Part shown: in pieces, positions 1 to 7,840 of the stretch
Layout: every line of letters starts with the position of its first letter
Position numbering within the stretch: the first letter of the stretch is position 1
Assembly (NCBI GenBank): GCA_937861115.1
Contig: CALMBD010000223.1
Coordinates: forward strand, 1-33,060
Source of the DNA: an uncultured Bacteroidota bacterium
GTDB taxonomy: Bacteria; Bacteroidota; Bacteroidia; Chitinophagales; Saprospiraceae
Length of the DNA: 33,060 bases
Direction of reading: 5' to 3'
Program-made: the position numbers and the translations under genes
Notes under the pieces: generated by a model
The model's input: only the letters and a program-made list of their open reading frames with translations
Database searches by the model: none
Told to the model about the DNA's origin: nothing

Positions 1-9
1 ACAAACATT

Positions 10-26
10 TGACTTCTCCGAAGTCA
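10..26. terminator. Short perfect hairpin at window start, possible terminator
   Basis: The arms TGACTTC and GAAGTCA form a 7-bp perfect stem with a 3-base TCC loop, followed directly by TTTT and an AT-rich stretch. This would suit a rho-independent terminator of a gene lying before the window, or a regulatory dyad of the downstream peptide operon. Only the structure is seen; its role is inferred. Confidence 0.35.
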
Positions 27-148
27 TTTTAAAAATTCGGGATGACTCATGTTATCTGTGCATTGCCATGCGGGGTATCTGTCTATCGAACCCAACCTGC
101 GCTGCTCCCGATTTTCAGGGTCACACATTTTTTAAGATAAAATATTCA

Positions 149-193
149 GACTGCCAAAACATGGCAGTCACGCGCTTGAACTTTGTCAAAGTT
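149..193. promoter_or_regulatory. Two perfect inverted repeats upstream of the RiPP precursor
   Basis: Positions 149-169 hold GACTGCCA, a 5-base spacer and TGGCAGTC (8-bp arms). Positions 179-193 hold AACTTTG-T-CAAAGTT, a perfect 15-base palindrome. A third, weaker pair (AAGTGC 221-226 with GCACTT 236-241) follows. They lie 120-160 bases before the precursor start in a stretch with no convincing gene, so operator sites or leader-RNA structure for the operon are plausible. A TTTG at 182-185 sits 22 bases before an imperfect ACAATTTG (208-215), too poor a match to call a promoter with confidence. Confidence 0.45.
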
Positions 194-311
194 TTTAATT
201 GTTGCGCACAATTTGAAGCAAAGTGCACTCTGAAAGCACTTAAAAAACACGACGCTGAACATCCGCTCCATGGCGACAGACAGGAGAGGAGAATTATTCA
301 ATCTTTCTGAT

Positions 312-473
312 ATGCAAAAAAATGCAGAGGCTAGAAAGCCATCGTTCGCTGATCTGAAGGCAAAAGCTGGTAAAGCTTTCCTGAATGCTGACGCCGTTAA
401 AGGCGGAGTACTTGCTGAATGTCACCTGCCACCGCTTCCTCCGATCGAGCCGATCCGTACGGACAACATTTAA
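312..473 (+). CDS. Putative RiPP precursor peptide with double-glycine leader
   Basis: This small protein of 53 residues is probably the substrate of the enzymes encoded next to it. Residues 1-32 look like a charged, helical leader ending in NADAVKGG, with Val at -4 and Gly-Gly at -2/-1 as expected for C39 peptidase-containing exporters, one of which lies downstream. The remaining 21 residues are the predicted core: VLAECH, then a proline-rich LPPLPPIEPI, then RTDNI. The core has one Cys, one Thr, one His, two Glu, one Asp, five Pro and no Lys or Ser. An upstream in-frame ATG at 270 would add 14 residues. I prefer 312 because the 11 bases ending in its ATG (TTTCTGATATG) recur exactly at the start of the next gene (690-700). 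I do not recognise a named precursor family. That this is a real gene is inferred from context and leader shape. Confidence 0.68.
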   Translation: MQKNAEARKPSFADLKAKAGKAFLNADAVKGGVLAECHLPPLPPIEPIRTDNI

Positions 474-697
474 TTGGAGCGGAGCAGGGGCTGTGTTTGC
501 GCAAAACGCATGCATTAGCACCTGATCATTCAATTGCCTGCAGGTATTAGTACTTGTTTGGCGGGGGTAACGGTGTGCGAAAGAGGTGTAAGCAACAGAA
601 TGCACCCCCATTTCACAAGAGGGCGCTTCGGCTTTCATACTCTAGCATCGTTATCCCCTTTTCTATATTTTATTCAAGTGTAAATGCCGTTTCTGAT
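474..697 (+). other. Leader gap between precursor and E1-like gene
   Basis: This 224-base gap separates the precursor from the first modification gene. It contains a TTTGCGCAAA palindrome (496-505) and no convincing terminator or second precursor. A 27-codon ORF at 600-683 has no leader-like features. The gap may permit different expression of precursor and enzymes, a common arrangement in peptide operons, but nothing in the sequence proves this. Confidence 0.3.
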
Positions 698-1747
698 ATG
701 GAAAAACTCTTCGTCAAAAAATTTATCCCTGTCTATCAGGAAGGTAAATTTGTGTGTATCGGTTATGCAAATGATAAAGAGCGGTACCTTGAAATGGAGT
801 ATTCCGACCAGCTGATGATTCAGTTGCAACAAGTTGTGAGAGAAGGAATAAGTTCTGAGGATTTGGATATTCCATTGTTTTCAAAACTGAACAACCTGGA
901 TTTTCTTGAACCGCTGGAAAATTTTGCAGAGATCACAGATATTAACAGGGACAGAATCTACTTTCAGTATTTAGGCAACGATAACTTTAATGAAGGTATT
1001 TTTTCTACCCGCATTCTGATATTCGGCGCCGGCGCCGGCGGTTCAACAATTACCTACATGCTCGCCCAAATGGGGTTTCACAACCTCGTTTTAGTCGATT
1101 TTGATACGGTTTCAAAGACAGATATACACAAATCAGTGGTCTTGAAGGCCGCGGATATCGGCATGCCTAAAGTAGAAGCCGTCGCAAAACACATCCGACA
1201 TAATTTTGGGATAGACATTCAATACCAGGAGCACAAGTTTATTGCCTATGATGATCTGGAAGAAATCATCGGCAGATACAATCCGGATTTTATTATCAAG
1301 GCTTGCGACCCGGAACTGATTTTCAGATCGAACTTGAGCCGTATCTGTTTCGGGAATCGTATTCCTTACATCAATATGGCTTATGCCTTTGAAAAATTAA
1401 GGTTGGGGCCTCTTTACATTCCCGGATTTACGTGTTGCGACGAAAGTTTCAACAATTTACAAAAAAAGACATACGGAGAACATTATGACTTCAGGAACGA
1501 CAAAAAGCTATTTGTCGGCTCCCTGGTTCACCCTGCCGTTTCTTTTAATGTCAGCTTGCTGGGAGCCTTCATCCTGAAAGAAATTGTAATGTACCTGACA
1601 GGCCAGTATGAGTATTGCTTTACTATCGGCCGTCTGGTTGTTTTTAATCCGCTTTCCTTGGAATACCACTACTGGAATGCTGATTGCGAAGATAATTGCC
1701 CTGTATGCAAACCACTGTTAATCGATCATATATATGAAAATAATTGA
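698..1747 (+). CDS. MccB/ThiF-like E1 adenylating enzyme, RiPP-modifying
   Basis: This 349-residue protein belongs to the E1-like (ThiF/MoeB/MccB) family, whose members adenylate a carboxylate with ATP; MccB acts on the C-terminal Asn of microcin C7. The first 90 residues resemble a leader-binding region and end in RDRIYFQYL, as in E1-like proteins that act on peptides. The Rossmann loop GAGAGG is at 110-115 and VDFD at 133-136. PYINMAYAF...GPLYIPGF (223-244) recalls the corresponding MccB stretch. Several hallmarks are altered. The usual S-N-L-x-R-Q appears as T-D-I-H-K-S (141-146). The first zinc Cys pair (CYEC in MccB) reads CDES, preceded by another Cys, while the C-terminal pair CPVC (334-337) is intact. 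An in-frame TTG at 554 would add 48 unlike residues; ATG 698 is preferred. The last 14 bases overlap the next gene, so translation is probably coupled. Family assignment is firm; reaction and substrate are inferred. Confidence 0.85.
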   Translation: MEKLFVKKFIPVYQEGKFVCIGYANDKERYLEMEYSDQLMIQLQQVVREGISSEDLDIPLFSKLNNLDFLEPLENFAEITDINRDRIYFQYLGNDNFNEGIFSTRILIFGAGAGGSTITYMLAQMGFHNLVLVDFDTVSKTDIHKSVVLKAADIGMPKVEAVAKHIRHNFGIDIQYQEHKFIAYDDLEEIIGRYNPDFIIKACDPELIFRSNLSRICFGNRIPYINMAYAFEKLRLGPLYIPGFTCCDESFNNLQKKTYGEHYDFRNDKKLFVGSLVHPAVSFNVSLLGAFILKEIVMYLTGQYEYCFTIGRLVVFNPLSLEYHYWNADCEDNCPVCKPLLIDHIYENN

Positions 1748-2846
1748 CTTTGATCTGGATCCGCACTTCTTTCAACAAAACCAGAATTTGTTAAGAAATA
1801 TGTTGCGCTCATTATTTGAGGCAGCCTATCCGGATTTGGCAAATCAGCAAGTGCCGCTTCATGAGTCTGTATATGACGAGCCACTGCTATATTACCATTT
1901 GCTGGGTTCAAAGGCTTATTATCCGATTGAGCAAATCACGGCAGGATACCATAATTTAAGTGCAGAAAAGCCTCGCCTGGGAGACCTGCCCCATGCAAAA
2001 GACATACACGGAAAGACCTATTTCCCCGGGATCGGCTACCTGGATACTTCCGAAAATGGTTTATTGGACAAGACCGGCGGGAGGGAATGGCTTGGCAAGA
2101 CCGAAGTTGAGTTATATAAGTTTGTGCCTAATATAATTCTGGACCACGACCCTTCTGTCAATTACTGCCCGTCAGATTTGGCCGACGGCTACCGCAATGC
2201 GCTGACCCGGGCATTTGAAAAGATGCGCCTCAATACCCCTGAATTCTTCGAGTTGATATGTATGTGCACAAAAAATATTTGCCTGTTCAAGAGTGACAGC
2301 CTCAACTCCTTTGCCGGTATTACACAACACGGCACTTGTTTCATAAATATTGTCGAAGATGATTCAAGCGAGGTGTTTTTTATGGACGACCTGGCACATC
2401 AGTGCGGACATATCATTTTCAATATCCTGACGGCTAAAACAGAGGATTTTCTGAAGTTTGACAAGACTACGCTTATCCGGGACCTGGGTGGCTTTGACGC
2501 CGATGACCGGAATATCTACAGCATCTTTCACGGGTTGTTTACCTATTCCTGTATTCTGAGTTCATTGGACGCCTACCTGGAAAACACGGATGCTGAAGAA
2601 CAGCCATTGCTCAGGCTGGAAGCCTTCGCCCGGCTTGGGTTTTATGTTACCAAGATGTTTGTAGACCTGGAAAATCTGTATGGGAAGAACCTGTTTACTC
2701 CCTTGGGAGAAACTTACTATGCTGCTTTTATAAAGAATTATCAGTGCATGTACGACAAGTACCATACGACTATCAAAACCCTTCCATTCGCAAACCAACC
2801 CTATGTTTTTAGCTTCGAACAATTCCTAAAAGATTACACGTCATGA
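1734..2846 (+). CDS. HExxH-family putative peptide-modifying protein (HQCGH variant)
   Basis: This 370-residue cytoplasmic protein has no signal peptide. In the C-terminal half, DDLAHQCGHIIFNI (218-231) and YSIFHGLFTYSC (262-273) resemble the two conserved blocks of the HEXXH-motif peptide-modification proteins found in RiPP clusters. Some members of that group are described as 2-oxoglutarate-dependent peptide beta-hydroxylases. Here the central Glu is Gln (H222-Q223-x-x-H226), which argues against zinc-protease chemistry but leaves both His residues to bind a metal. The N-terminal half is not recognised. The gene overlaps the E1-like gene by 14 bases and the MBL gene by an ATGA, so it is part of the operon. 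It could instead be an inactive scaffold. Family placement is moderate; a hydroxylase role is inference. Confidence 0.6.
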   Translation: MKIIDFDLDPHFFQQNQNLLRNMLRSLFEAAYPDLANQQVPLHESVYDEPLLYYHLLGSKAYYPIEQITAGYHNLSAEKPRLGDLPHAKDIHGKTYFPGIGYLDTSENGLLDKTGGREWLGKTEVELYKFVPNIILDHDPSVNYCPSDLADGYRNALTRAFEKMRLNTPEFFELICMCTKNICLFKSDSLNSFAGITQHGTCFINIVEDDSSEVFFMDDLAHQCGHIIFNILTAKTEDFLKFDKTTLIRDLGGFDADDRNIYSIFHGLFTYSCILSSLDAYLENTDAEEQPLLRLEAFARLGFYVTKMFVDLENLYGKNLFTPLGETYYAAFIKNYQCMYDKYHTTIKTLPFANQPYVFSFEQFLKDYTS

Positions 2847-4300
2847 TAAAATCAATTTTGCTTGGCAGCCTGATATTGCTGGGAAGCCAGGCCTCCGCAC
2901 AACTGACTGCTGTAAACAGCACCTATTTCGAAGCCGAAAAGGTATTAAGAGAGGCTGAAATGGCGCTGAAGCCGGATTTATACGAATCCTTTAAAATAGA
3001 GGCATTGGGAAAGGAGTATGTTGAAGGCCATTTGGAGTCGCCCGGGCAATTGGACACCGGGCTGTTAAGCATTACAATTGATAATAAAGTACTCGAAACA
3101 TATACTGTAAACCTGAACATGGATTACAGAGGGAAAAAATACCAGTCCAGCTGTGTGTTTGCCGGCGATTCCTGTGCATATATGGACTATGGCGATACTA
3201 TTGCTGTAAAACAAAGCATAAAAGACCACACATTGCTTTATTTCTATTCACCGTATAACCTTGTAAAGAGTATTCAAAAAAATATACGGACACTGCACCT
3301 GGTTAGTGCAAAAGACAAGCATTTCAAAATTTTGGGTTTTAATGACGCATATGGGAATAAATTCTATGTACGCTACAACCGGACTAAAAAAGAATTCACC
3401 GAACTATGGATGCCGGCCTATCATCCGATTTTGGGAGATTACTTCGAAACCGTGACTTACGAAGGTTATAGTTGTGATAAAGGATTTTGTTTTCCTTCAA
3501 AAATCACACATAAAACGGCGAATGGCATATACAGAACCCTGGAGGTATCAAGCATTCAATTCGACCCCAAAAACACTGAAAGGCCTTTCCAGGGAGAGAT
3601 AGTCGAGATAGCAATGGATACTATTTCGAATCATTTATTTTTAATAAAGCTGCTTAACCTAAACAATAAGATGGTGGTCTCAAAACACCAAAATTATTTA
3701 TCCGTGTATGATGCACCGGTAAATATTGAAGTATGCCGTCAGATCATCACTTATTTGCATGAAAAATTTCCGGACTATCCTGTAAAGTATTGTTTTATAA
3801 GCCACCATCACCCGGACCACGCCGGCGGTGTGGGCGCCTTTATGGAAACCGGCTGTCGTATTGTAACTACACCCGGTAATATTTCCTATTTCAATCGTTT
3901 ATCCCGGGCCACCCATACGATGAAAGGCGACCGGATAAACAGGAAGAAAGCGGCCGGGCCATTTATCGACGACATTGCGCTGAACAAAAACAGGCTCTTT
4001 GACGACGGCGATTATCCTGTCGTAGCATACGAAATAGGCAATTCAACCGGGCATACCAACGAATACCTCCTTTTTTACTTTCCCCAAGACAAAGTGTTGT
4101 TTGCCGCCGACTTGGTGTTGTTTTATAAAAACGGCATTTATAGCCAGGGAGAACGGGCTTTTTCGGTATACAAGTTAATTGAAAGCGAAAAATTACCTGT
4201 AGAGCGCATTGTTACGGGATGGCCCTTGCACCATTTTAAGGACTACGGAACGGTGGAAGATATGAAAGCATGCCTGAAAGCAAAATACCCGGGATTGTGA
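2843..4300 (+). CDS. Exported metallo-beta-lactamase-fold hydrolase in the RiPP operon
   Basis: This 485-residue protein has a clear signal peptide (residues 1-19, cut near SQASA|Q), so it acts in the periplasm or outside. The C-terminal half is a metallo-beta-lactamase fold. H-x-H-x-D-H is at 321-326 (SHHHPDHAGG), a further metal His in STGHTNEY at 404, the bridging Asp in AADL at 423 and a late HH at 463-464, which is a full two-metal site. Residues 20-260 form an additional beta-rich domain I do not recognise. It starts inside the stop of the HQxxH gene (ATGA overlap). Family members hydrolyse esters, thioesters, lactams and many other substrates. In this context it may process the exported peptide or act in self-protection. 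The fold is certain; the role is unknown. Confidence 0.85.
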   Translation: MIKSILLGSLILLGSQASAQLTAVNSTYFEAEKVLREAEMALKPDLYESFKIEALGKEYVEGHLESPGQLDTGLLSITIDNKVLETYTVNLNMDYRGKKYQSSCVFAGDSCAYMDYGDTIAVKQSIKDHTLLYFYSPYNLVKSIQKNIRTLHLVSAKDKHFKILGFNDAYGNKFYVRYNRTKKEFTELWMPAYHPILGDYFETVTYEGYSCDKGFCFPSKITHKTANGIYRTLEVSSIQFDPKNTERPFQGEIVEIAMDTISNHLFLIKLLNLNNKMVVSKHQNYLSVYDAPVNIEVCRQIITYLHEKFPDYPVKYCFISHHHPDHAGGVGAFMETGCRIVTTPGNISYFNRLSRATHTMKGDRINRKKAAGPFIDDIALNKNRLFDDGDYPVVAYEIGNSTGHTNEYLLFYFPQDKVLFAADLVLFYKNGIYSQGERAFSVYKLIESEKLPVERIVTGWPLHHFKDYGTVEDMKACLKAKYPGL

Positions 4301-4311
4301 CCTGATTTCCT

Positions 4312-6516
4312 ATGCGCCAGAAATTTCCTTTTTACAAGCAGTTGGATCAAATGGACTGCGGGCCAACCTGCCTGAAAATGATCACTACTTTCTACGGGAA
4401 AAACATATCACGTGAATACCTGAGAGAGAAAACGTTCATTACCAGGGAAGGCGTAAGCATGGCGGGCATATCGGAAGCGGCCGAGTCTGTTGGTTTACAA
4501 AGCCTGGTGTTATTGTCTAACTACGATATGCTCGTCGACGACATTCCGATGCCATGTATTGCACATTGGCGGCAGCGGCATTTTGTTGTGGTGTACAAAG
4601 CGGATCGGAAACATGTTTACGTAGCAGATCCGGCGTTCGGGTTGATCAAATACCTGAAGGAAGAATTCCTTAAAGGCTGGATTTCACAGCCAAACCCGGT
4701 TAAGGAAAATTCAGAAGGAATTCTTTTGGTAATGGAGCCCTCTTTGATATTCTATGATACGGAAAAAGGAGCGGCGGTAAAAAAAAGTTTTTCGTTTCTG
4801 TTGCCATTTATCAAGCCGCACAAAAGGCTTATTGTACAGTTGTTTGTCGGGCTGTTTATCGGCAGTGTTATTCAGCTGATTTTTCCGTTTTTGACACAGG
4901 CAATCGTCGATATCGGGATTGGGCAGCATAATCTGAATTTTATTCACCTTGTGTTGGTGGGACAGCTGGTTTTGTTTGTCTCACAGACGATGACAAACGC
5001 CTTGAGAAGCTGGTTGTTGCTACACATTACCAGTCGTATCAACATTTCATTAGTCTCTAACTTTCTGATTAAACTGATGCGTTTGCCCATTGCTTTTTTT
5101 GATACCAAAACAGTGGGCGATTTGCTACAAAGAATACAAGACAATTCCAGGATACAGAACTTTTTGTCTTCCTCTTCCCTGAATGTACTTTTTTCTTCTT
5201 TTAGTATCGTTATTTTTTCATCCGTACTGTATTATTACAGTTTCCTGATTTTTTTAATACTGGTTTTTTTTACGCTTCTAAACATAGTTTGGGTGGCACT
5301 TTTTCTTAAAAAAAGGGCCGTTTTGGATTATAAACGTTTTGATCAGGCGGCAGGCAATCAGAGTAGTACAATCCAATTGCTTAACGGCATGCAGGAAATA
5401 AAACTGAATAATTCAGAGAAGCGGAGAAGATGGGAATGGGAACTGATACAGGTGCGTTTATTCAAATTGTCCATAAAAAGCCTGTCTCTTTCACAATTGC
5501 AAGATATCGGAGGAAACTTTATCCTGCAACTCATGAGTATCCTGATTACATTTTTTGCAGCCAAGCAGGTACTCGATAATGATTTTTCACTGGGTACCAT
5601 GCTTTCCATACAGTTTATTATCGGGCAGCTAAACGTACCCATAAATAGTTTCATCGGATTTATGCAGGCCTACCAGGATGCCAGAATTAGTCTGGAACGC
5701 CTGGCAGAAATCCATGACAAAGAAGATGAGGTGAAGGAGGGCGACAATCTTATAGACCAACTGCCGGCAGTTAAAGATATAGTATTTAAAGATGTGAGTT
5801 TCCGATATGGCGGAAGCACTTCGCCTTTGGTGTTGGAGCATATTAACCTTGTAATTCCAGAGGGCAAAGTGACTGCTATTGTGGGCGCCAGCGGTAGTGG
5901 GAAAACGACTTTGTTAAAATTGATCCTGAAGTTTTATGAACCCAGTGAGGGTCTTATAAACATAGGCCCTAATAATTTAAATAATTTTGACAGCGATTTC
6001 TGGAGAAAGAATATTGGCGTAGTGATGCAGGAGGGGTACATTTTTGCCGATACTGTTGCCAGAAATATTACCGAATCCGATTCGGACGGCGTTCTGGACA
6101 AAACGCGCCTGTTGCATGCGGTAAAGGTTGCAAACATTGAAGAGTTTATCGAAACCTTGCCAAATGCCTATAAAACCCGCATCGGAGCTAGCGGTAGCAG
6201 TATTAGCGGAGGACAAAAACAAAGGATTTTGATTGCCCGTACGGTGTATAAGAACCCCAGTTTTTTATTGTTTGACGAGGCTACCAGTTCTTTAGATGCA
6301 AACAATGAGAAAATCATAATAGAGAACCTCGAAAAGTTCTTCAGATCAAAAACGGTAGTTATTGTAGCTCACCGGCTCAGTACCGTAAAGCATGCAGACA
6401 ATATCGTAGTGCTAGATAAAGGGAGAATCATTGAAGAAGGTACGCATGAATATCTCACCAGCCTTAAAGGAGCCTACTATACCTTGATAAAAAATCAGTT
6501 GGAACTTGGAGATTAA
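4312..6516 (+). CDS. Peptidase-containing ABC exporter (C39 domain, PCAT)
   Basis: This 734-residue inner-membrane transporter cuts the leader off its peptide substrate and exports the core. Residues 1-130 are a C39 peptidase with catalytic Cys16 (QMDCGPTC), His90 (RQRHFVVV) and Asp106 (VADPAFG). A six-helix ABC membrane domain follows at about 165-450. The ATPase has Walker A GASGSGKT (525-532), signature SGGQ (632-635), Walker B FLLFDE (651-656) and H-loop His687. Length and domain order match bacteriocin exporters of the ComA/LagD/SunT type. The proposed substrate is the peptide at 312-473, whose leader ends in Gly-Gly. It follows the MBL gene by 11 bases and precedes its HlyD partner. All catalytic residues are present, so it should be active. 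Confidence 0.95.
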   Translation: MRQKFPFYKQLDQMDCGPTCLKMITTFYGKNISREYLREKTFITREGVSMAGISEAAESVGLQSLVLLSNYDMLVDDIPMPCIAHWRQRHFVVVYKADRKHVYVADPAFGLIKYLKEEFLKGWISQPNPVKENSEGILLVMEPSLIFYDTEKGAAVKKSFSFLLPFIKPHKRLIVQLFVGLFIGSVIQLIFPFLTQAIVDIGIGQHNLNFIHLVLVGQLVLFVSQTMTNALRSWLLLHITSRINISLVSNFLIKLMRLPIAFFDTKTVGDLLQRIQDNSRIQNFLSSSSLNVLFSSFSIVIFSSVLYYYSFLIFLILVFFTLLNIVWVALFLKKRAVLDYKRFDQAAGNQSSTIQLLNGMQEIKLNNSEKRRRWEWELIQVRLFKLSIKSLSLSQLQDIGGNFILQLMSILITFFAAKQVLDNDFSLGTMLSIQFIIGQLNVPINSFIGFMQAYQDARISLERLAEIHDKEDEVKEGDNLIDQLPAVKDIVFKDVSFRYGGSTSPLVLEHINLVIPEGKVTAIVGASGSGKTTLLKLILKFYEPSEGLINIGPNNLNNFDSDFWRKNIGVVMQEGYIFADTVARNITESDSDGVLDKTRLLHAVKVANIEEFIETLPNAYKTRIGASGSSISGGQKQRILIARTVYKNPSFLLFDEATSSLDANNEKIIIENLEKFFRSKTVVIVAHRLSTVKHADNIVVLDKGRIIEEGTHEYLTSLKGAYYTLIKNQLELGD

Positions 6517-6543
6517 TTAAACCAACAGCCATACGCTCAAATT

Positions 6544-7836
6544 ATGGAATACATATCTAAAATCAATGAGTTGGAAGACTCCGATGAGCCTGTCCGGGAG
6601 ATATTAGGTAAAGTACCGAGCTGGCTTGTCCGATGGGGAAACATGCTGATCTTGTTGTTTTTTATTAGTTTGATTGCGATTGCCAACCTGATCAAATTCC
6701 CGGAAAGTATTCTTACGACGACTACCATACTCTCAATTAATGCGCCTAAACCGGTGGTTTCCAGTGCCGGCGGGAAGTTGATTTGGCTGGATGCCCATGA
6801 AGGACAACATGTGGTCAAAGGCGCCTTGCTCGGATTTACAGAAAGTGTAGGCAAGCATCGCCAGGTGCTTGATCTATATGAACAGTTGAATCAGTTGAGA
6901 TCGGGCCTGAACGAAGGAACAGTAAGGAAGGTAAAGTGGTTTGACTTAAAGCCTTACAGAGACCTGGGCGAATTACAACAAGATTTTCAGGTTTTTTCTC
7001 AGGCCTGCATTACCTATCGAAACTATTTGGCAGGAGGGCTTTATCCTCAAAAGAGGGCTATGCTGGAGGCCGATCTGGAGCATTTGGCCCTGCTAAAAGA
7101 AAATCTGAAGAATCAAAAAAGTCTGCTGGAACAAGACTTTGTATTGTCACAACAGACATTCAGTATGAACGAGACGCTGCTGGAAGAAAAATTGATTTCC
7201 GAATCAGACCTCCGGAATGAAAAAAGCAGACTCCTGGGCAAAAAGATTACGTTACCGCAGGTAGAAGGCTCGATTATTCTGAACGAAACCCAGCAAAATG
7301 AGAAAAGAAAAGAAATTCTGGAGTTGGATGACATCATTTCCAAGCAAACCCAGTTGTTTCAGGAAGCCCTTAACCTATTCAAAGGCCAGGCAGAAGATTG
7401 GATGAAAAAATTCATCCTCACTGCCCCTGTTGATGGTATCGTAGCATTTAATTCTTTTGTACAAGAGAACCAACAGCTTCAACCCGGTCAACTGGTTTGC
7501 TATATCAATCCGGGAGACAGTCGCTATTTTGCTGAAGCATATATTCCACAGGAAAATTTCGGGAAAATAGGTATCGGACAAGAAGTACTATTGCGTTTCC
7601 CTTCTTATCCATACCAGGAATACGGGCTAGTACGAGGAAAAGTTGAATTCATTTCCCACATAGGCACCGAACAGGGTTATTTGTCCAAGATCGCCCTTCC
7701 CGACAATCTTTCAACGACCGCCAATAAAAAAATTCAGTACCGGGAGGGGCTAAGCGCCAACGCCGAAATCATTACAAAGGATATGAAACTGATTGAACGT
7801 TTGTACTACACCATCCTGCGTCTAAAAAAGTACTGA
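6544..7836 (+). CDS. HlyD-family membrane fusion protein of the peptide exporter
   Basis: This 430-residue periplasmic adaptor bridges the ABC exporter and an outer-membrane channel. One N-terminal transmembrane helix (about 35-55, NMLILLFFISLIAIANLI) is followed by a biotinyl-lipoyl-like half (PKPVVSSAGGKLIWL...GQHVVKGALLG). A long alpha-helical coiled coil covers about 100-285. The second lipoyl half and barrel follow (FILTAPVDGIVAF at about 290), then a C-terminal beta domain. It follows the exporter gene by 27 bases. No TolC-like channel gene is visible in the window, so a chromosomal TolC homologue would be needed. It is the last clearly AT-rich gene of the block. Confidence 0.92.
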   Translation: MEYISKINELEDSDEPVREILGKVPSWLVRWGNMLILLFFISLIAIANLIKFPESILTTTTILSINAPKPVVSSAGGKLIWLDAHEGQHVVKGALLGFTESVGKHRQVLDLYEQLNQLRSGLNEGTVRKVKWFDLKPYRDLGELQQDFQVFSQACITYRNYLAGGLYPQKRAMLEADLEHLALLKENLKNQKSLLEQDFVLSQQTFSMNETLLEEKLISESDLRNEKSRLLGKKITLPQVEGSIILNETQQNEKRKEILELDDIISKQTQLFQEALNLFKGQAEDWMKKFILTAPVDGIVAFNSFVQENQQLQPGQLVCYINPGDSRYFAEAYIPQENFGKIGIGQEVLLRFPSYPYQEYGLVRGKVEFISHIGTEQGYLSKIALPDNLSTTANKKIQYREGLSANAEIITKDMKLIERLYYTILRLKKY

Positions 7837-7840
7837 CACA

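Noticed and set aside
68-310. 80-codon plus-strand ORF before the precursor
   Set aside because: It has no leader, signal or domain pattern, runs through three inverted repeats and overlaps the better precursor reading; it is probably regulatory sequence.
600-683. 27-codon ORF considered as a second precursor
   Set aside because: It lacks a double-glycine leader and any similarity to the first precursor, and is too short to judge.
554-697. 48-residue N-terminal extension of the E1-like protein from TTG
   Set aside because: The extension is unlike any E1 or leader-binding sequence, and ATG 698 has the same start context as the precursor gene.
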